From Zizania palustris (lineage: Eukaryota; Streptophyta; Magnoliopsida; Poales; Poaceae): 64,000 bases of DNA. The stretch is from positions 84,599,023 through 84,663,022 of the forward strand of contig JAAALK010000289.1 in the NCBI GenBank assembly GCA_019279435.1. The letters run 5' to 3'. Position 1 is the first letter of the stretch, and every line of letters begins with the position of its first letter. A model generated the notes under the pieces. The model did not search any database and was not told the DNA's origin. It saw nothing but the letters and a program-made list of their open reading frames with translations. The position numbers were made by a program, and so were the translations under genes. Positions 1-8,340 of the stretch are shown piece after piece.

Positions 1-369
1 CCGCTCGACCGGAAGCTGACGAGGATCCAGGTAGCTTCGTCGCTGATGAAGAACTTCGGAGTCTGGTACGGAGAGATCTCCGGACAGTGCGCCGGCATCG
101 GGGTTCTTCGTCACCTCGAATCTCTTCGGATTCCCCTCGATTCGGTTAGTGGTTCGTCTCCTGGAGGCTTCGCGGATGATGATCTGCTACGGCCGTCCTC
201 GGAGGTGGCTTCGGCTTGGGAAGCTTTCCGATCGGTATGGAAGGCGGACCATAAGGTCGCTGCTAAGGCTTGGATCGACGAGGCCCGCCGGCAAAAGCAA
301 GCTCAAGCGAAGCCACCACTCCCAACTTCGCCAGCGCCTTCGGTTCCAGCTCCGCCAACCGACCCGCAG
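1..369 (+). CDS. Antisense gene of Tat-1, exon B (C-terminal part of coiled-coil protein)
   Basis: The frame is open from base 1 without a start, so this is the tail of a larger exon. It runs opposite to gag-pol. The peptide matches that at 47200-47553 in Tat-2 position by position (shared blocks YGEISGQ, VLRHLE, LLRPS, WEAFR, AAKAWI). In this frame the exon would run on to a GTC TAG at 370-375, but a GT donor fits directly after codon CAG (367-369), so the stop would lie in an intron and the protein would continue into the exon at 475. Antisense ORFs between integrase and 3' LTR are known from Tat elements; the function of the protein is unknown. It ends in a Pro/Ala-rich stretch. Confidence 0.7.
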
Positions 370-474
370 GTCTAGTCGCTTAGGGTTGTTGTGTACCTGT
401 GGTCTTGTAAACTTTGTTTAATTAATGAGAAAGTTATAAACAGTACTTGTCTTGGGTGCTCTGCTCTTTTTTAG
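370..474 (+). other. Predicted phase-0 intron of the Tat-1 antisense gene
   Basis: The donor is CAG|GTCTAG and the acceptor is a pyrimidine-rich run ending TTTTTTAG|GTTTTG. Removing 105 nt joins exon B to exon C exactly in frame and removes the exon B stop. The downstream exon has no ATG near its start, which fits an internal exon. The same arrangement occurs at 47554-47664 in Tat-2. This is a prediction without transcript support. Confidence 0.6.
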
Positions 475-930
475 GTTTTGTCGTGCCCTTCGAGCCCTGA
501 CTTCGAACTTTTGGAAAGTACTGCCGAGCTTCGAAAGGAGTGGGCAGTTCTTGAGAGTTTGAGACCTTACCGCCGCTCCCGCTTTTCTGTTCCTCGCGGA
601 GACGGGGGGGTTACCCTTGAAGTACGAAGGGACGTTTTGTCTTATATTAAAGAGGAAGAAAAGGAGGAGGGGTCTTCGTCTTCCGAGCCTATCGACTGGT
701 CTGACTCGGAGTATCAAGCCGAAAACCTTGCCGAGGCTGGCTCCGAAAGGCTCTTGACATGGGCCGAACTTCAGGAAGAGCAGAAGAAACTGCGAGCCTC
801 GAGAAAAAAGAGAAGTTCCCGGCCTAAAAAGACGACTTTAAGCTCCGAAGGGCAAAGTAGCCGCAGGGGTAGCTCTAGGGGTCGAAAGGGTCTCCGTTTT
901 TATTTGGGTTTAGATAACAATTTCTCTTGA
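475..930 (+). CDS. Antisense gene of Tat-1, exon C (acidic/basic C-terminal domain)
   Basis: About 150 codons ending at TGA 928-930. The first half is mixed and includes the block ESLRPYRRSRFSVP. The middle is acidic and serine-rich (KEEEKEEG, EPIDWSDSEYQ), and the end is strongly basic (SRKKRSSRPKKT, RRGSSRGRKG), followed by the conserved tail FYLGLDNNFS. The acidic block, basic tail and C-terminus recur in the Tat-2 copy at 47665-48128, which carries stops. The frame contains no early ATG; it is most likely reached by splicing from exon B. The basic tail suggests nucleic-acid binding, which is inference only. Confidence 0.65.
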   Translation, partial: VLSCPSSPDFELLESTAELRKEWAVLESLRPYRRSRFSVPRGDGGVTLEVRRDVLSYIKEEEKEEGSSSSEPIDWSDSEYQAENLAEAGSERLLTWAELQEEQKKLRASRKKRSSRPKKTTLSSEGQSSRRGSSRGRKGLRFYLGLDNNFS

Positions 931-1126
931 TGTATGAGTATAATATTTTAATGTGGGATGCTTCGACAGTATGCCGTGTGACTCCTATCCTCCTACCCCC
1001 CTTGTGGGTGGTGGAGCCTTTATCATAAAGAAGGGTTCGCTAGGCACAATGATGGTCTGAACGACTGCATGCTTCGAACTTGTACATCCCATCATCGATA
1101 AGTAAATTAATAAATAAAAATTTAAA
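931..1126 (+). other. Non-coding spacer downstream of the Tat-1 antisense gene
   Basis: No reading frame. It is AT-rich with a C-run followed by TTGTGGGTGG near 1000-1015, and ends in an A-rich stretch with AATAAA-like words near 1110 that could serve as polyadenylation signals for the antisense transcript. The C-run/TTGTGGGTGG block is recognisable at about 48192-48222 in Tat-2, so it belongs to the element. Confidence 0.5.
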
Positions 1127-1655
1127 GTCCTTAGACTCTTCTACGGATCCTAACAAGCCGGAGCCTGGAATCCGTAGGTTGGCCACCTACGGCTCTTTTA
1201 CAGATACTTCGCACCCGGAGGCTTGAAATTCTGTCTTGTTTAAAGTCCTTAGACTCTTCTACGGATCCTAACAAGCCGGAGCCTGGAATCCGTAGGTTGG
1301 CCACCTACGGCTCTTTTACAGATACTTCGCACCCGGAGGCTTGAAATTCTGTCTTGTTTAAAGTCCTTAGACTCTTCTACGGATCCTAACAAGCCGGAGC
1401 CTGGAATCCGTAGGTTGGCCACCTACGGCTCTTTTACAGATACTTCGCACCCGGAGGCTTGAAATTCTGTCTTGTTTAAAGTCCTTAGACTCTTCTACGG
1501 ATCCTAACAAGCCGGAGCCTGGAATCCGTAGGTTGGCCACCTACGGCTCTTTTACAGATACTTCGCACTCGGAGGCTTGAAATTCTGTCTTGTTTAAAGT
1601 CCTTAGACTCTTCTACGGATCCTAACAAGCCGGAGCCTGGAATCCGTAGGTTGGC
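1127..1655. repeat. 118-bp tandem array in Tat-1 3' region (about 4.5 copies)
   Basis: Monomers begin at 1127, 1245, 1363, 1481 and 1599, an exact 118-bp period; the last copy stops at about 1655. Copies are almost identical; the only difference I noticed is CACTCGG for CACCCGG in the fourth. Each monomer holds a foldback CCGTAGGT-N5-ACCTACGG (first at 1172-1192) and an upstream arm CTACGGATCC that can pair with GGAATCCGTAG. Tandem arrays between integrase and the antisense gene are typical of Tat elements and are a known source of plant satellites. Near-identity implies recent amplification or homogenisation. Confidence 0.95.
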
Positions 1656-1839
1656 AGAGCCACTGAACCAATGGTTCGTAGTCAGCCCCTTGGGTTTTTT
1701 CGAAAAAATGCTTGGCTCTACTAGCATCACCGACCTCCGAATGCGTCCATCAGGAGGATGGGATGTTCGAAGGGCGAAACAAATTTCCACCCTTATCTTT
1801 ATTTATAAAAGGAGTGTTACAAGTGATTACAAGGAAGCC
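1656..1839. other. Tat-1 untranslated spacer between integrase and tandem array
   Basis: Non-coding sequence following the integrase stop in the sense direction. It contains a T-rich stretch and no ORF of its own. Parts recur at about 49395-49540 of Tat-2 (ACCGATGGTTC-like and TGCGTCCA words), so it is element sequence. Confidence 0.5.
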
Positions 1840-2985
1840 TTAAGCGTAATATCTCTTAAGGTGCTCCGCATGCCACGCATGTTTCAACTCTTCTCCTTCT
1901 AAATTAGCTAATTTAAACGATCCGGGGCGTCCTGAGCGTAAGATAACATATGGTCCTTCCCATTTGTTTCCTAGCTTCCCCGGAGCTATTACATTGCGCA
2001 ATACTAGATGACCTGGTTTTAACTCAGTTAACCTGACCTTCGGGTCATACCACGTTTTTGTGTGCTCTTGGTACTTAGTCAGGTTGGCGACAGCTCGAAG
2101 CCTTGTCTCTTCTGACAAGTCTATTGAAGCACTCCGATCATCTTCGTCTTCGTGCTGAATTACGCGAAGTGACTCCCCTTTGAGCTCCGTAGGGGTCATG
2201 GCTTCGTCTCCGAAGAGCAATCTGAATGGCGTGAAACCGGTTGATCTAGTTTGCGTGGTTCGGATAGACCATAAAATTTTAGGTAGCTCTTCGACCCATA
2301 GGCCCTTGGCCAATCCCACAATTCGGCGATTTAACCCGGAGAGAATATTCCCGTTGGCTCGTTCGACGACTCCGTTGGATTGCGGATGTCGCACTGCTGC
2401 GAAGCATAGCTTAATGCCCAGTTCTTCACAGAATGTTTGAAAGGTATCAGCTTCGAACTGGGTTCCATTATCCACCGTTAATTCTCTGGGGACTCCGAAC
2501 CTGCATATAATATTCTGCCAGAAGAACCTTTGTACGTTCTTCGATGTGATGGCTGTTAGCGGCTCTGCTTCCACCCATTTTGAGAAGTATTCTATTGCTA
2601 CGACCGCAAATTTCAAACCGCCTTTTGCTGGTGGGAAAGGGCCTATGAGGTCCATGCCCCATCTAGCCATCGGCCATACCGGGGCAATAACTTGAAGTTG
2701 AGCTGGTGGGCGATGGCTCCTTCTGCCCATCCATTGGCAGCCTTGGCATGTTCGAACTAGGTCTTCGGCATCTCTGACGATTGTCGGCCAATAAAAACCT
2801 TGCCGGAGCGTCTTGCCTGCTAGCGCTCTAGGAGCTAGATGACCTCCGCACAGCCCTTCGTGGATGCCTCGAAGTATGTCTTGTCCTTCAGGCTGAGAGA
2901 TGCATCGAAGCAGTGGTGAGCATACTCCGGCCTTATACAGCACTTCCCCGATAAGTTTGTAATTCCGAGCTCTTGATTGCAATCT
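1840..2985 (-). CDS. pol: Tat-1 integrase (end of pol)
   Basis: Catalyses insertion of the element cDNA. It opens directly after the TGA at 2986-2988 in the same frame as the upstream pol; the first available start is a TTG at 2982-2980, so it is better seen as a polyprotein segment than a separate gene. Visible in order: an H-H-C-C zinc domain (HEGLCGGH, then CQGC), a DDE core with Asp in WGMDLIG, Asp in VDNGTQF and Glu in NGVVERANG, and a C-terminal GKLGNKWEGPY block without a chromodomain. Length about 380 residues is normal. Integrity looks complete. Confidence 0.95.
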   Translation of the reverse strand, partial: RLQSRARNYKLIGEVLYKAGVCSPLLRCISQPEGQDILRGIHEGLCGGHLAPRALAGKTLRQGFYWPTIVRDAEDLVRTCQGCQWMGRRSHRPPAQLQVIAPVWPMARWGMDLIGPFPPAKGGLKFAVVAIEYFSKWVEAEPLTAITSKNVQRFFWQNIICRFGVPRELTVDNGTQFEADTFQTFCEELGIKLCFAAVRHPQSNGVVERANGNILSGLNRRIVGLAKGLWVEELPKILWSIRTTQTRSTGFTPFRLLFGDEAMTPTELKGESLRVIQHEDEDDRSASIDLSEETRLRAVANLTKYQEHTKTWYDPKVRLTELKPGHLVLRNVIAPGKLGNKWEGPYVILRSGRPGSFKLANLEGEELKHAWHAEHLKRYYA

Positions 2986-5900
2986 TCAAGCTTCTGGGCC
3001 TTCCGGAGGGTCGTTGGTACTTTGCAACATAGTTATTATCGGAGCTCGCCAATCTGCAGCTGGAATGCACATTACTTCTGATGAGGGTACTTGGTCAGCT
3101 GCTGGTTGCTCTAATTCTTCGTAGAAAGCGCCCTCTGGGAGGTCCACTGCTCCTGCTGCAGCCTTTGCAAGGATATCTGCAAGTTGATTTTCTGCCCGAG
3201 GTATGCTTCGAACTGTAAACCCTTTGAATGCTGCTTCTGCCTTGCGGATTTCTTGTAGGTATTGCGCGAGATGTGGGTTTTTTGCTTGGAAGCTTTTGTC
3301 AATATGCCCCGCGACGACTTGGGAATCTGTCTTGATCACTATCCTTGTAGCTCTGAGTGCTTTAGCCTTTCGGAGGCCTAGCAAGATTCCTTCATACTCG
3401 GCCACGTTATTAGTGGTTCGGAAGTTAAGCCTTGCGGAATACATTGCCTTTTGTCCTGATGGTGACAAAATTACTGCCCCTGCTCCGGCACCTGATGCTT
3501 GATAGGCTCCGTCGGAGAATATTGTCCAGAAACCTTCGGAGGGTTCTTCCGGAGTCCATACTGCAGATGGAGTCCACTCTGCTACGAAATCTGCTATAAT
3601 TTGAGATTTAACGGCCGTCCTTGCTGTGAAGGAGATTTCGAAGGGTGCCAGCTTGACTGCCCACTTTCCAATCCTGCCTGTGGAATCTTTGTTTCGGAGC
3701 ATATCTCCAAGAGGATACGATGTAGGGACAATGAGGTTATGCGCCAAGAAATAATGCCTTAGCTTTCGCGAGGCCATCACTAAAGCATAAGCAAACTTTT
3801 CGAGCTCGGAGTATCTGATCTTGGCTCCCGATAATGCCTCCGAGACAAAATAAACTGGGTTTTGCACCAACTTCTCTTTAAGCTCGACCTCTCGGACCAG
3901 CACTGCACTTACTGCTGAACCTGTGGCTGCAAGGTATAAAAGCAGTGTTTCCCTTGGAAGAGGAACGGTTAAGGTTGATAATGTTCCGAGGTATGCTTTT
4001 ATTTCTTCGAAGCTCCTTTGGCACTCCGGCGTCCAGCTGAAGCTTTCGGAGCCCTTGAGCGCCTTGAAAATTGGGAGGCTTCGCTCTGCCGATCTGGACA
4101 GGAACCTGCTGAGTGCTGCTAGCCTCCCTGCTAGCTTCTGTACTTGCTTCAAATTCTCGGGTGGAGCCATTCTTTGCAGCGCGCTTATTTGCGTTGGGCT
4201 GGCTTCGATCCCCCTGCTCGAAACTAAGTACCCTAGCAGCTTCCCTGCTTGTGCCCCGAATATACATTTTTCGGGATTGAGGCGTACTCCACATGCTCGG
4301 AGGCTCTCGAAAGTTTCATCTAAATCTATGCTATGCCGGTGCTTTTGAGCACTTTTTATTACAATATCGTCCATGTAGGCCTCGACATTGCGGCCTATCT
4401 GATGACCTAAAGCCTTAGCTATTAAGCGAGAAAATGTGGCTCCGGCATTCCGCAAACCAAAAGGCATTCTTACATAGCAGAATACTCCAGAAGGAGTTAT
4501 GAAACTTGTCTTGGCCTCGTCTTCACGTTTCAGCCATACTTGATGGTACCCGGAGTAGGCGTCGAGGAAGCTTAATAATTCGGAGCCGGCTGTGGAATCT
4601 ATTAATTGATCTATTCGGGGCATTGGGTAGGGGTCTCGCGGGCATGCTTTATTTAATGATGTGAAGTCAATACACATGCGCCATTTGCTGGAATCCTTCT
4701 TTCTTACAAAAACAGGGTTGGCCAGCCACTCAGTATGGGACACCTCCCTGATAATGCCAGCTTTTAACAATTTTTCCACTTCGGCCTTGGCTAAATTTGC
4801 TCTTTCTATTGATAGCTTTCGGAGCCCCTGGCGCACCGGCTTGGCCTTCGGGTTGACGAGCAGACTGTGCTCGATGATGCTTCGGTCGACCCCAGTGATA
4901 TCTTCGTCGGTCCAAGCAAACATGTCTAGATTCTTCTTGACGACTTCTTCTAATGAGGCGGTTATCTCCGGAGATAGCCCCTTGCCGAATTTTATTGGGT
5001 ATTCTTTGCCGTCTTCTGAGATTATTCTTGTCTCGACATCACCCTCCGGGCTTGGTTTAAGCGAGGATCCCTTCGGGGGGCTCAAGGCCTCCGGTACTTC
5101 TTTGGCGCTCTCCGCCACATTATGCACTTGTCGAGGGTCCAATGGCTGCCCGTGGCCATATTCCGTCCTTCTGGCTACAGCCTGGTCTCCTGAAATAGTG
5201 AGCACTCCACCTTGTGTGGGCATTTTGAGGCAAAGGTAGTTGTGATGCGCTATAGCCCCGAATTGGTTTAACATCCCTCGACCGAAGATAGCATTGTAAG
5301 CGTAAGGGGCATCCACCACATCGAAAATCACCTCTTCTACTCGGGCCAGCGGCCCCTCTCCGAAGGCAACCTCGAGGCCTATTTGGCCGAGGGCATCGAG
5401 AGGCGGTCCTGAGAACCCTTGAAGCGGCCGGGCTGCTGGGAGTAGATGCTTTCGGGGTATACACATCTGGTCGAAGGCTTGGACGAAGAGTATGTCTGCG
5501 GAGCTTCCACCGTCCACCAGGATCCTCCGAACATCTGCCCCTGCTATATCGGCAGAGATGACTAATGGGTCAGCATGGGGAAACTTTACCCCTACTGCAT
5601 CGCTGGCTGTGAATGAGATGGGCACACGGGACCATTCTGGCATCCCTTCAGCGGAACTAGAAGTCCCAATGTGCCCAACCTCGCGGACGTACTCGCGGCG
5701 CTGTCTCTTGGACATGCTGCCGAGGGTCCCCCCTCCGGAGATGGGCAGGACCACTCTCTTGCCGCGGTCTTGCGGATCTTCGTGCCTTGGTGGTGGCATA
5801 ATACTGGCCACCGGTAGCCGTATGGGGGCTTCGAGGGCACCAGCTCGGGCCACAGCTTGAACAGGCTCCGATCGTGTCGTAGGTGGAGCTCGGTCCGAAG

Positions 5901-6027
5901 TACCCCTCCTGGTATTTCGGTCAAGGTACTCACCCCGAAGGGTCAATATCGTCTTGCAGTCCTTCGTGTCATGGCTTCTATTATCGCCATGCACGCAGCA
6001 GAAATGACTCTGGCGCCTTCCAGGCAT
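2986..6027 (-). CDS. pol: Tat-1 pol: protease, reverse transcriptase, RNase H, archaeal-type RNase H
   Basis: About 1013 residues from the first ATG; the frame is in fact continuous back to the TAG at 6073-6075. Order: a CHHC knuckle (CVHGDNRSHDTKDC) near residue 10, aspartic protease with LVDGGSSADIL near 170, reverse transcriptase with YMDDIVIK near 540, a first RNase H (LYLAATGSAVSAV region) lacking the usual catalytic Asp, and a second RNase H with all four acidic residues (FSDGAYQ, NNVAEYEG, KTDSQ, ENQLAD). Dual RNase H is a marker of the Tat branch. It ends in TGA 2986-2988, directly followed by integrase in the same frame, so that stop is probably a disabling mutation. Confidence 0.95.
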   Translation of the reverse strand: MPGRRQSHFCCVHGDNRSHDTKDCKTILTLRGEYLDRNTRRGTSDRAPPTTRSEPVQAVARAGALEAPIRLPVASIMPPPRHEDPQDRGKRVVLPISGGGTLGSMSKRQRREYVREVGHIGTSSSAEGMPEWSRVPISFTASDAVGVKFPHADPLVISADIAGADVRRILVDGGSSADILFVQAFDQMCIPRKHLLPAARPLQGFSGPPLDALGQIGLEVAFGEGPLARVEEVIFDVVDAPYAYNAIFGRGMLNQFGAIAHHNYLCLKMPTQGGVLTISGDQAVARRTEYGHGQPLDPRQVHNVAESAKEVPEALSPPKGSSLKPSPEGDVETRIISEDGKEYPIKFGKGLSPEITASLEEVVKKNLDMFAWTDEDITGVDRSIIEHSLLVNPKAKPVRQGLRKLSIERANLAKAEVEKLLKAGIIREVSHTEWLANPVFVRKKDSSKWRMCIDFTSLNKACPRDPYPMPRIDQLIDSTAGSELLSFLDAYSGYHQVWLKREDEAKTSFITPSGVFCYVRMPFGLRNAGATFSRLIAKALGHQIGRNVEAYMDDIVIKSAQKHRHSIDLDETFESLRACGVRLNPEKCIFGAQAGKLLGYLVSSRGIEASPTQISALQRMAPPENLKQVQKLAGRLAALSRFLSRSAERSLPIFKALKGSESFSWTPECQRSFEEIKAYLGTLSTLTVPLPRETLLLYLAATGSAVSAVLVREVELKEKLVQNPVYFVSEALSGAKIRYSELEKFAYALVMASRKLRHYFLAHNLIVPTSYPLGDMLRNKDSTGRIGKWAVKLAPFEISFTARTAVKSQIIADFVAEWTPSAVWTPEEPSEGFWTIFSDGAYQASGAGAGAVILSPSGQKAMYSARLNFRTTNNVAEYEGILLGLRKAKALRATRIVIKTDSQVVAGHIDKSFQAKNPHLAQYLQEIRKAEAAFKGFTVRSIPRAENQLADILAKAAAGAVDLPEGAFYEELEQPAADQVPSSEVMCIPAADWRAPIITMLQSTNDPPEGPEA

Positions 6028-6072
6028 CCTTTCTTGAGGTGCCGGCGGCCCAGCCTTGAAATTTTTTACCTG

Positions 6073-7185
6073 CTAGAAATTGGCAGGTGCCTTCGAGGCT
6101 GAAGGTGCAATGTTTAGCACTTCCGAGCGGAAATGCTTCTTTCCTCGCTTGTACTCGTTGGGGCGGCTGTCTTGTGGAGGTTGCGGTGTAGCGGCGGCTT
6201 CTTGCTCCCCTTTGACTTCCCGGAGGGTGGGTAGTGTTGCCTCAACTCGCCGCAGGCATCCTTCCTCTGCCTTGGCATACTGTTCGAAGTATGCCATGAG
6301 CTGCGCCACGGACGTTACCGGCTTCCGATGGAGTTTGCTGAGGAGGTCGGGGTTCAGCACCCCTTCGCGGGCAGCATCAACTACCGAAGAGGTAGTAAGG
6401 CCCTTGATCTGTGACTTGGTGTGGGCGAAGCGTGTGAAGTACTCTCGGAGGGTTTCCCCCGCCCGCTGCTTTACCTGGAACAAACTTCCTGTGGACATTG
6501 GGGCCACGAAAGTGCCTTGGAAGTTGCTCACGAACTTCTTTTTGAGTAGCTCCCACGACTTGATCGATCCTGGTTTTAGGGACCAGAACCATCGGAGCGC
6601 CACGCCTTCGAGAGCGAGTGGGAAGCATTTTGCCATGGTGCTTCGCACCCCTCCGCTTGCTTCTATAGCCAGGGCGTAAGAGCGGGCGAACTCTCCGGGG
6701 TCCGACCCCCCGGAGTATTTGTGCAGCTTCGAGGCCTTGAACTTGGGGTCGAAAGGCACTCTCTGCAGATCAGGGTGTAACGGAGACTCATTGTCGAAGG
6801 AGGCATTCTCGGCCTCCTCTTGGACTTGTATAACTTCTGGGGGATTGCGGGCTCCATCGTCTTGAGGCCCCCTTGGAGTTTCGGTGGAAGCTTGAGTGCG
6901 GAGTCGGTCGGCGGCCTCCTGCCTCCATCTGGATACCTCCTCCTGAAGCCTGGCTAGCTGCGTAGCCTCGGTTTCGGGAGGGCCTTCGTCTTCGTCGGAG
7001 GGAACTTCAGGATCCTGGCTTGCTGCGTAGTCGGTCTGAAGCATTGTAGGAGGGGGGAGAGGGCCCCGGGGCGCTCGACGCCCATCGGTTCCAGCAGGAA
7101 CCGTTGGATTAGCTGAGGGCCCAGCTCCGTTGGTCCGAGGGGACCTTCGAAGGGGACCTGAAGCTTGACCACGCTTCGGAGGCAT
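6073..7185 (-). CDS. gag: Tat-1 Gag
   Basis: Structural capsid/nucleocapsid protein of about 370 residues. I chose the ATG at 7185 (MPPKRGQ) because codons before it read through leader sequence just inside the primer site. The N-terminus is low complexity; the retrotransposon Gag core lies in the middle (KLHKYSGGSDPGEFARSY, ALRWFWSLKPGSI, LREYFTRFAH). The CHHC knuckle sits downstream of the amber stop 6073-6075, so Gag alone would lack it and read-through would add both knuckle and Pol. No frameshift is seen. Confidence 0.92.
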   Translation of the reverse strand: MPPKRGQASGPLRRSPRTNGAGPSANPTVPAGTDGRRAPRGPLPPPTMLQTDYAASQDPEVPSDEDEGPPETEATQLARLQEEVSRWRQEAADRLRTQASTETPRGPQDDGARNPPEVIQVQEEAENASFDNESPLHPDLQRVPFDPKFKASKLHKYSGGSDPGEFARSYALAIEASGGVRSTMAKCFPLALEGVALRWFWSLKPGSIKSWELLKKKFVSNFQGTFVAPMSTGSLFQVKQRAGETLREYFTRFAHTKSQIKGLTTSSVVDAAREGVLNPDLLSKLHRKPVTSVAQLMAYFEQYAKAEEGCLRRVEATLPTLREVKGEQEAAATPQPPQDSRPNEYKRGKKHFRSEVLNIAPSASKAPANF

Positions 7186-7373
7186 GGTTAGCCGATGAGG
7201 TGTCTTGGAAATGGAAGGCTTCGGACGACTCGAGGGGGTCGAGAGAAGGCCTTCGGGCTGCACTAAGAAGCCCTTAACTGAAGGGTGCGCGGAATCTCGG
7301 GATTCCGAGGCTCCCCCCATAAGTTTTCTTCAAAGTGCAGTCAGCGGTAGAGAACAAGCTTTTAGAACTTGGA

Positions 7374-7391
7374 TCCCCACGGACGGCGCCA
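7374..7391 (-). promoter_or_regulatory. Primer-binding site of Tat-1, tRNA-Asp-like
   Basis: Two bases inside the 5' LTR the minus strand reads TGGCGCCGTCCGTGGGGA. This matches the complement of a plant tRNA-Asp 3' end at about 15 of 18 positions, from memory of the tRNA sequence. It fixes element orientation and the LTR inner boundary. Confidence 0.75.
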
Positions 7392-7393
7392 AC

Positions 7394-7879
7394 TGTTGGC
7401 GTAAAAGTTACACCAACAGGTTCTCGGTAATCAAGAACAAACAAACAAGAGGTTTGTGCTTTAGGACAAACTTGAGCCTCCGTAAAGGATAACAACTCAA
7501 GAGGTCCAAATGTATATGCTTGAACAACTAGTTCTGGATCCTTCTTACAAGGTACAATGGGGGGTATTTATAGGGAAAAAGGCTTAAGGAATAGACCTAT
7601 TTACCCCTATATTACAACTGACATTCAATATTATAAACAAGGTTATACACGGTAAAGTGCCGTAGGGTAGATGGATAAGCAGGACATCCAATCAGTCACG
7701 TCTTCCTGCTTCGAAGCCTCCTTCTTCCCTTCGGAGGGTCCTTTGTGACTTCGCATCGTGACACCCTCCGATCGTGCTGACGTATGCTTCGAACATCCGT
7801 CCGCCACCTTCGGGATCTTCCTGGAGCCCACTGAGGGTTAGCCTTTAAGTCTTGGAAATGAAGTAATTTCCCCCAACAA
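7394..7879 (-). repeat. 5' LTR of Tat-1 (486 bp)
   Basis: It begins TGTTGG and ends CCAACA, a perfect 6-bp terminal inverted repeat, and abuts the primer site. A TATA box (TATAAATA on the minus strand) lies at 7565-7572. The partner LTR lies left of the window, so LTR divergence cannot be judged. Confidence 0.93.
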
Positions 7880-8340
7880 TCAATCTACAGTCGTGGGCGT
7901 TGAGGAGGCCGTTCATCGTGGTCATCTGGCCCATCAGCCGAGTAACTACCGCATGAGGAAGTCAAGCTTCTCATTAATTGACATGGTCGCAAGATCTTGA
8001 GCGGAACCGGACATGATTGTCGATGTTCCAACCGGCTTTGATACCAAATTGATACCGGGTTGACAAGATAAATCTTGCCCTAACCGGGTAGATCTTTATT
8101 CCTTGATGTCCTAAGACAACTATGGCCGGCAACTTGTATAACCCAAGGTGACTTAGGCCTTAAGACTCAACATAAATTTAATCAGCTATACCATCAATCT
8201 AATCTGCTAAATCAATATCAATTTAATCTGCTACTCTTTAGGAACTAAACAAAATTTAGGGAAATAAATAACTAACAAATATTCCTAATATTTAGTCCTG
8301 CTTAACTACTAGTCTACTAGTAGCCTGCCTATAACAATGT
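7880..8340 (-). mobile_element. Remnant of an older minus-strand LTR element (leader, Gag start, primer site, LTR part)
   Basis: On the minus strand a primer site TGGTATCAAAGCCGG (initiator Met-tRNA type) lies near 8046-8032, two bases from an LTR edge at 8050 (plus strand TGATACCGGG). Downstream, at about 8014, an ATG opens a short Gag-like N-terminus (MSGSAQDLATMSINEKL) that soon hits stops and is cut by Tat-1 at 7879. The far LTR boundary to the right could not be fixed; 8340 is nominal. Lineage unknown. Confidence 0.55.

Larger units (their letters stand above)
1..7879 (-). mobile_element. Tat-lineage Ty3/gypsy LTR retrotransposon Tat-1 (3' end beyond window)
   Basis: Read on the minus strand the order is 5' LTR (7879-7394), primer site, gag, protease, reverse transcriptase, RNase H, a second archaeal-type RNase H, integrase, a tandem array, then an antisense gene reaching the left edge. 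The second RNase H, lack of a chromodomain, antisense gene and 3' tandem array are hallmarks of the plant Tat branch (Grande/RIRE2/Cinful-like). The 3' LTR must lie left of position 1. Right flank after the LTR is ATCAA, the expected target duplication, which cannot be paired inside the window. The coding frame has only two stops and no frameshift, so the copy looks fairly young. Confidence 0.93.

Noticed and set aside
1127..1655. CRISPR-like array
   Set aside because: Repeats are contiguous without spacers and lie in a plant retrotransposon.
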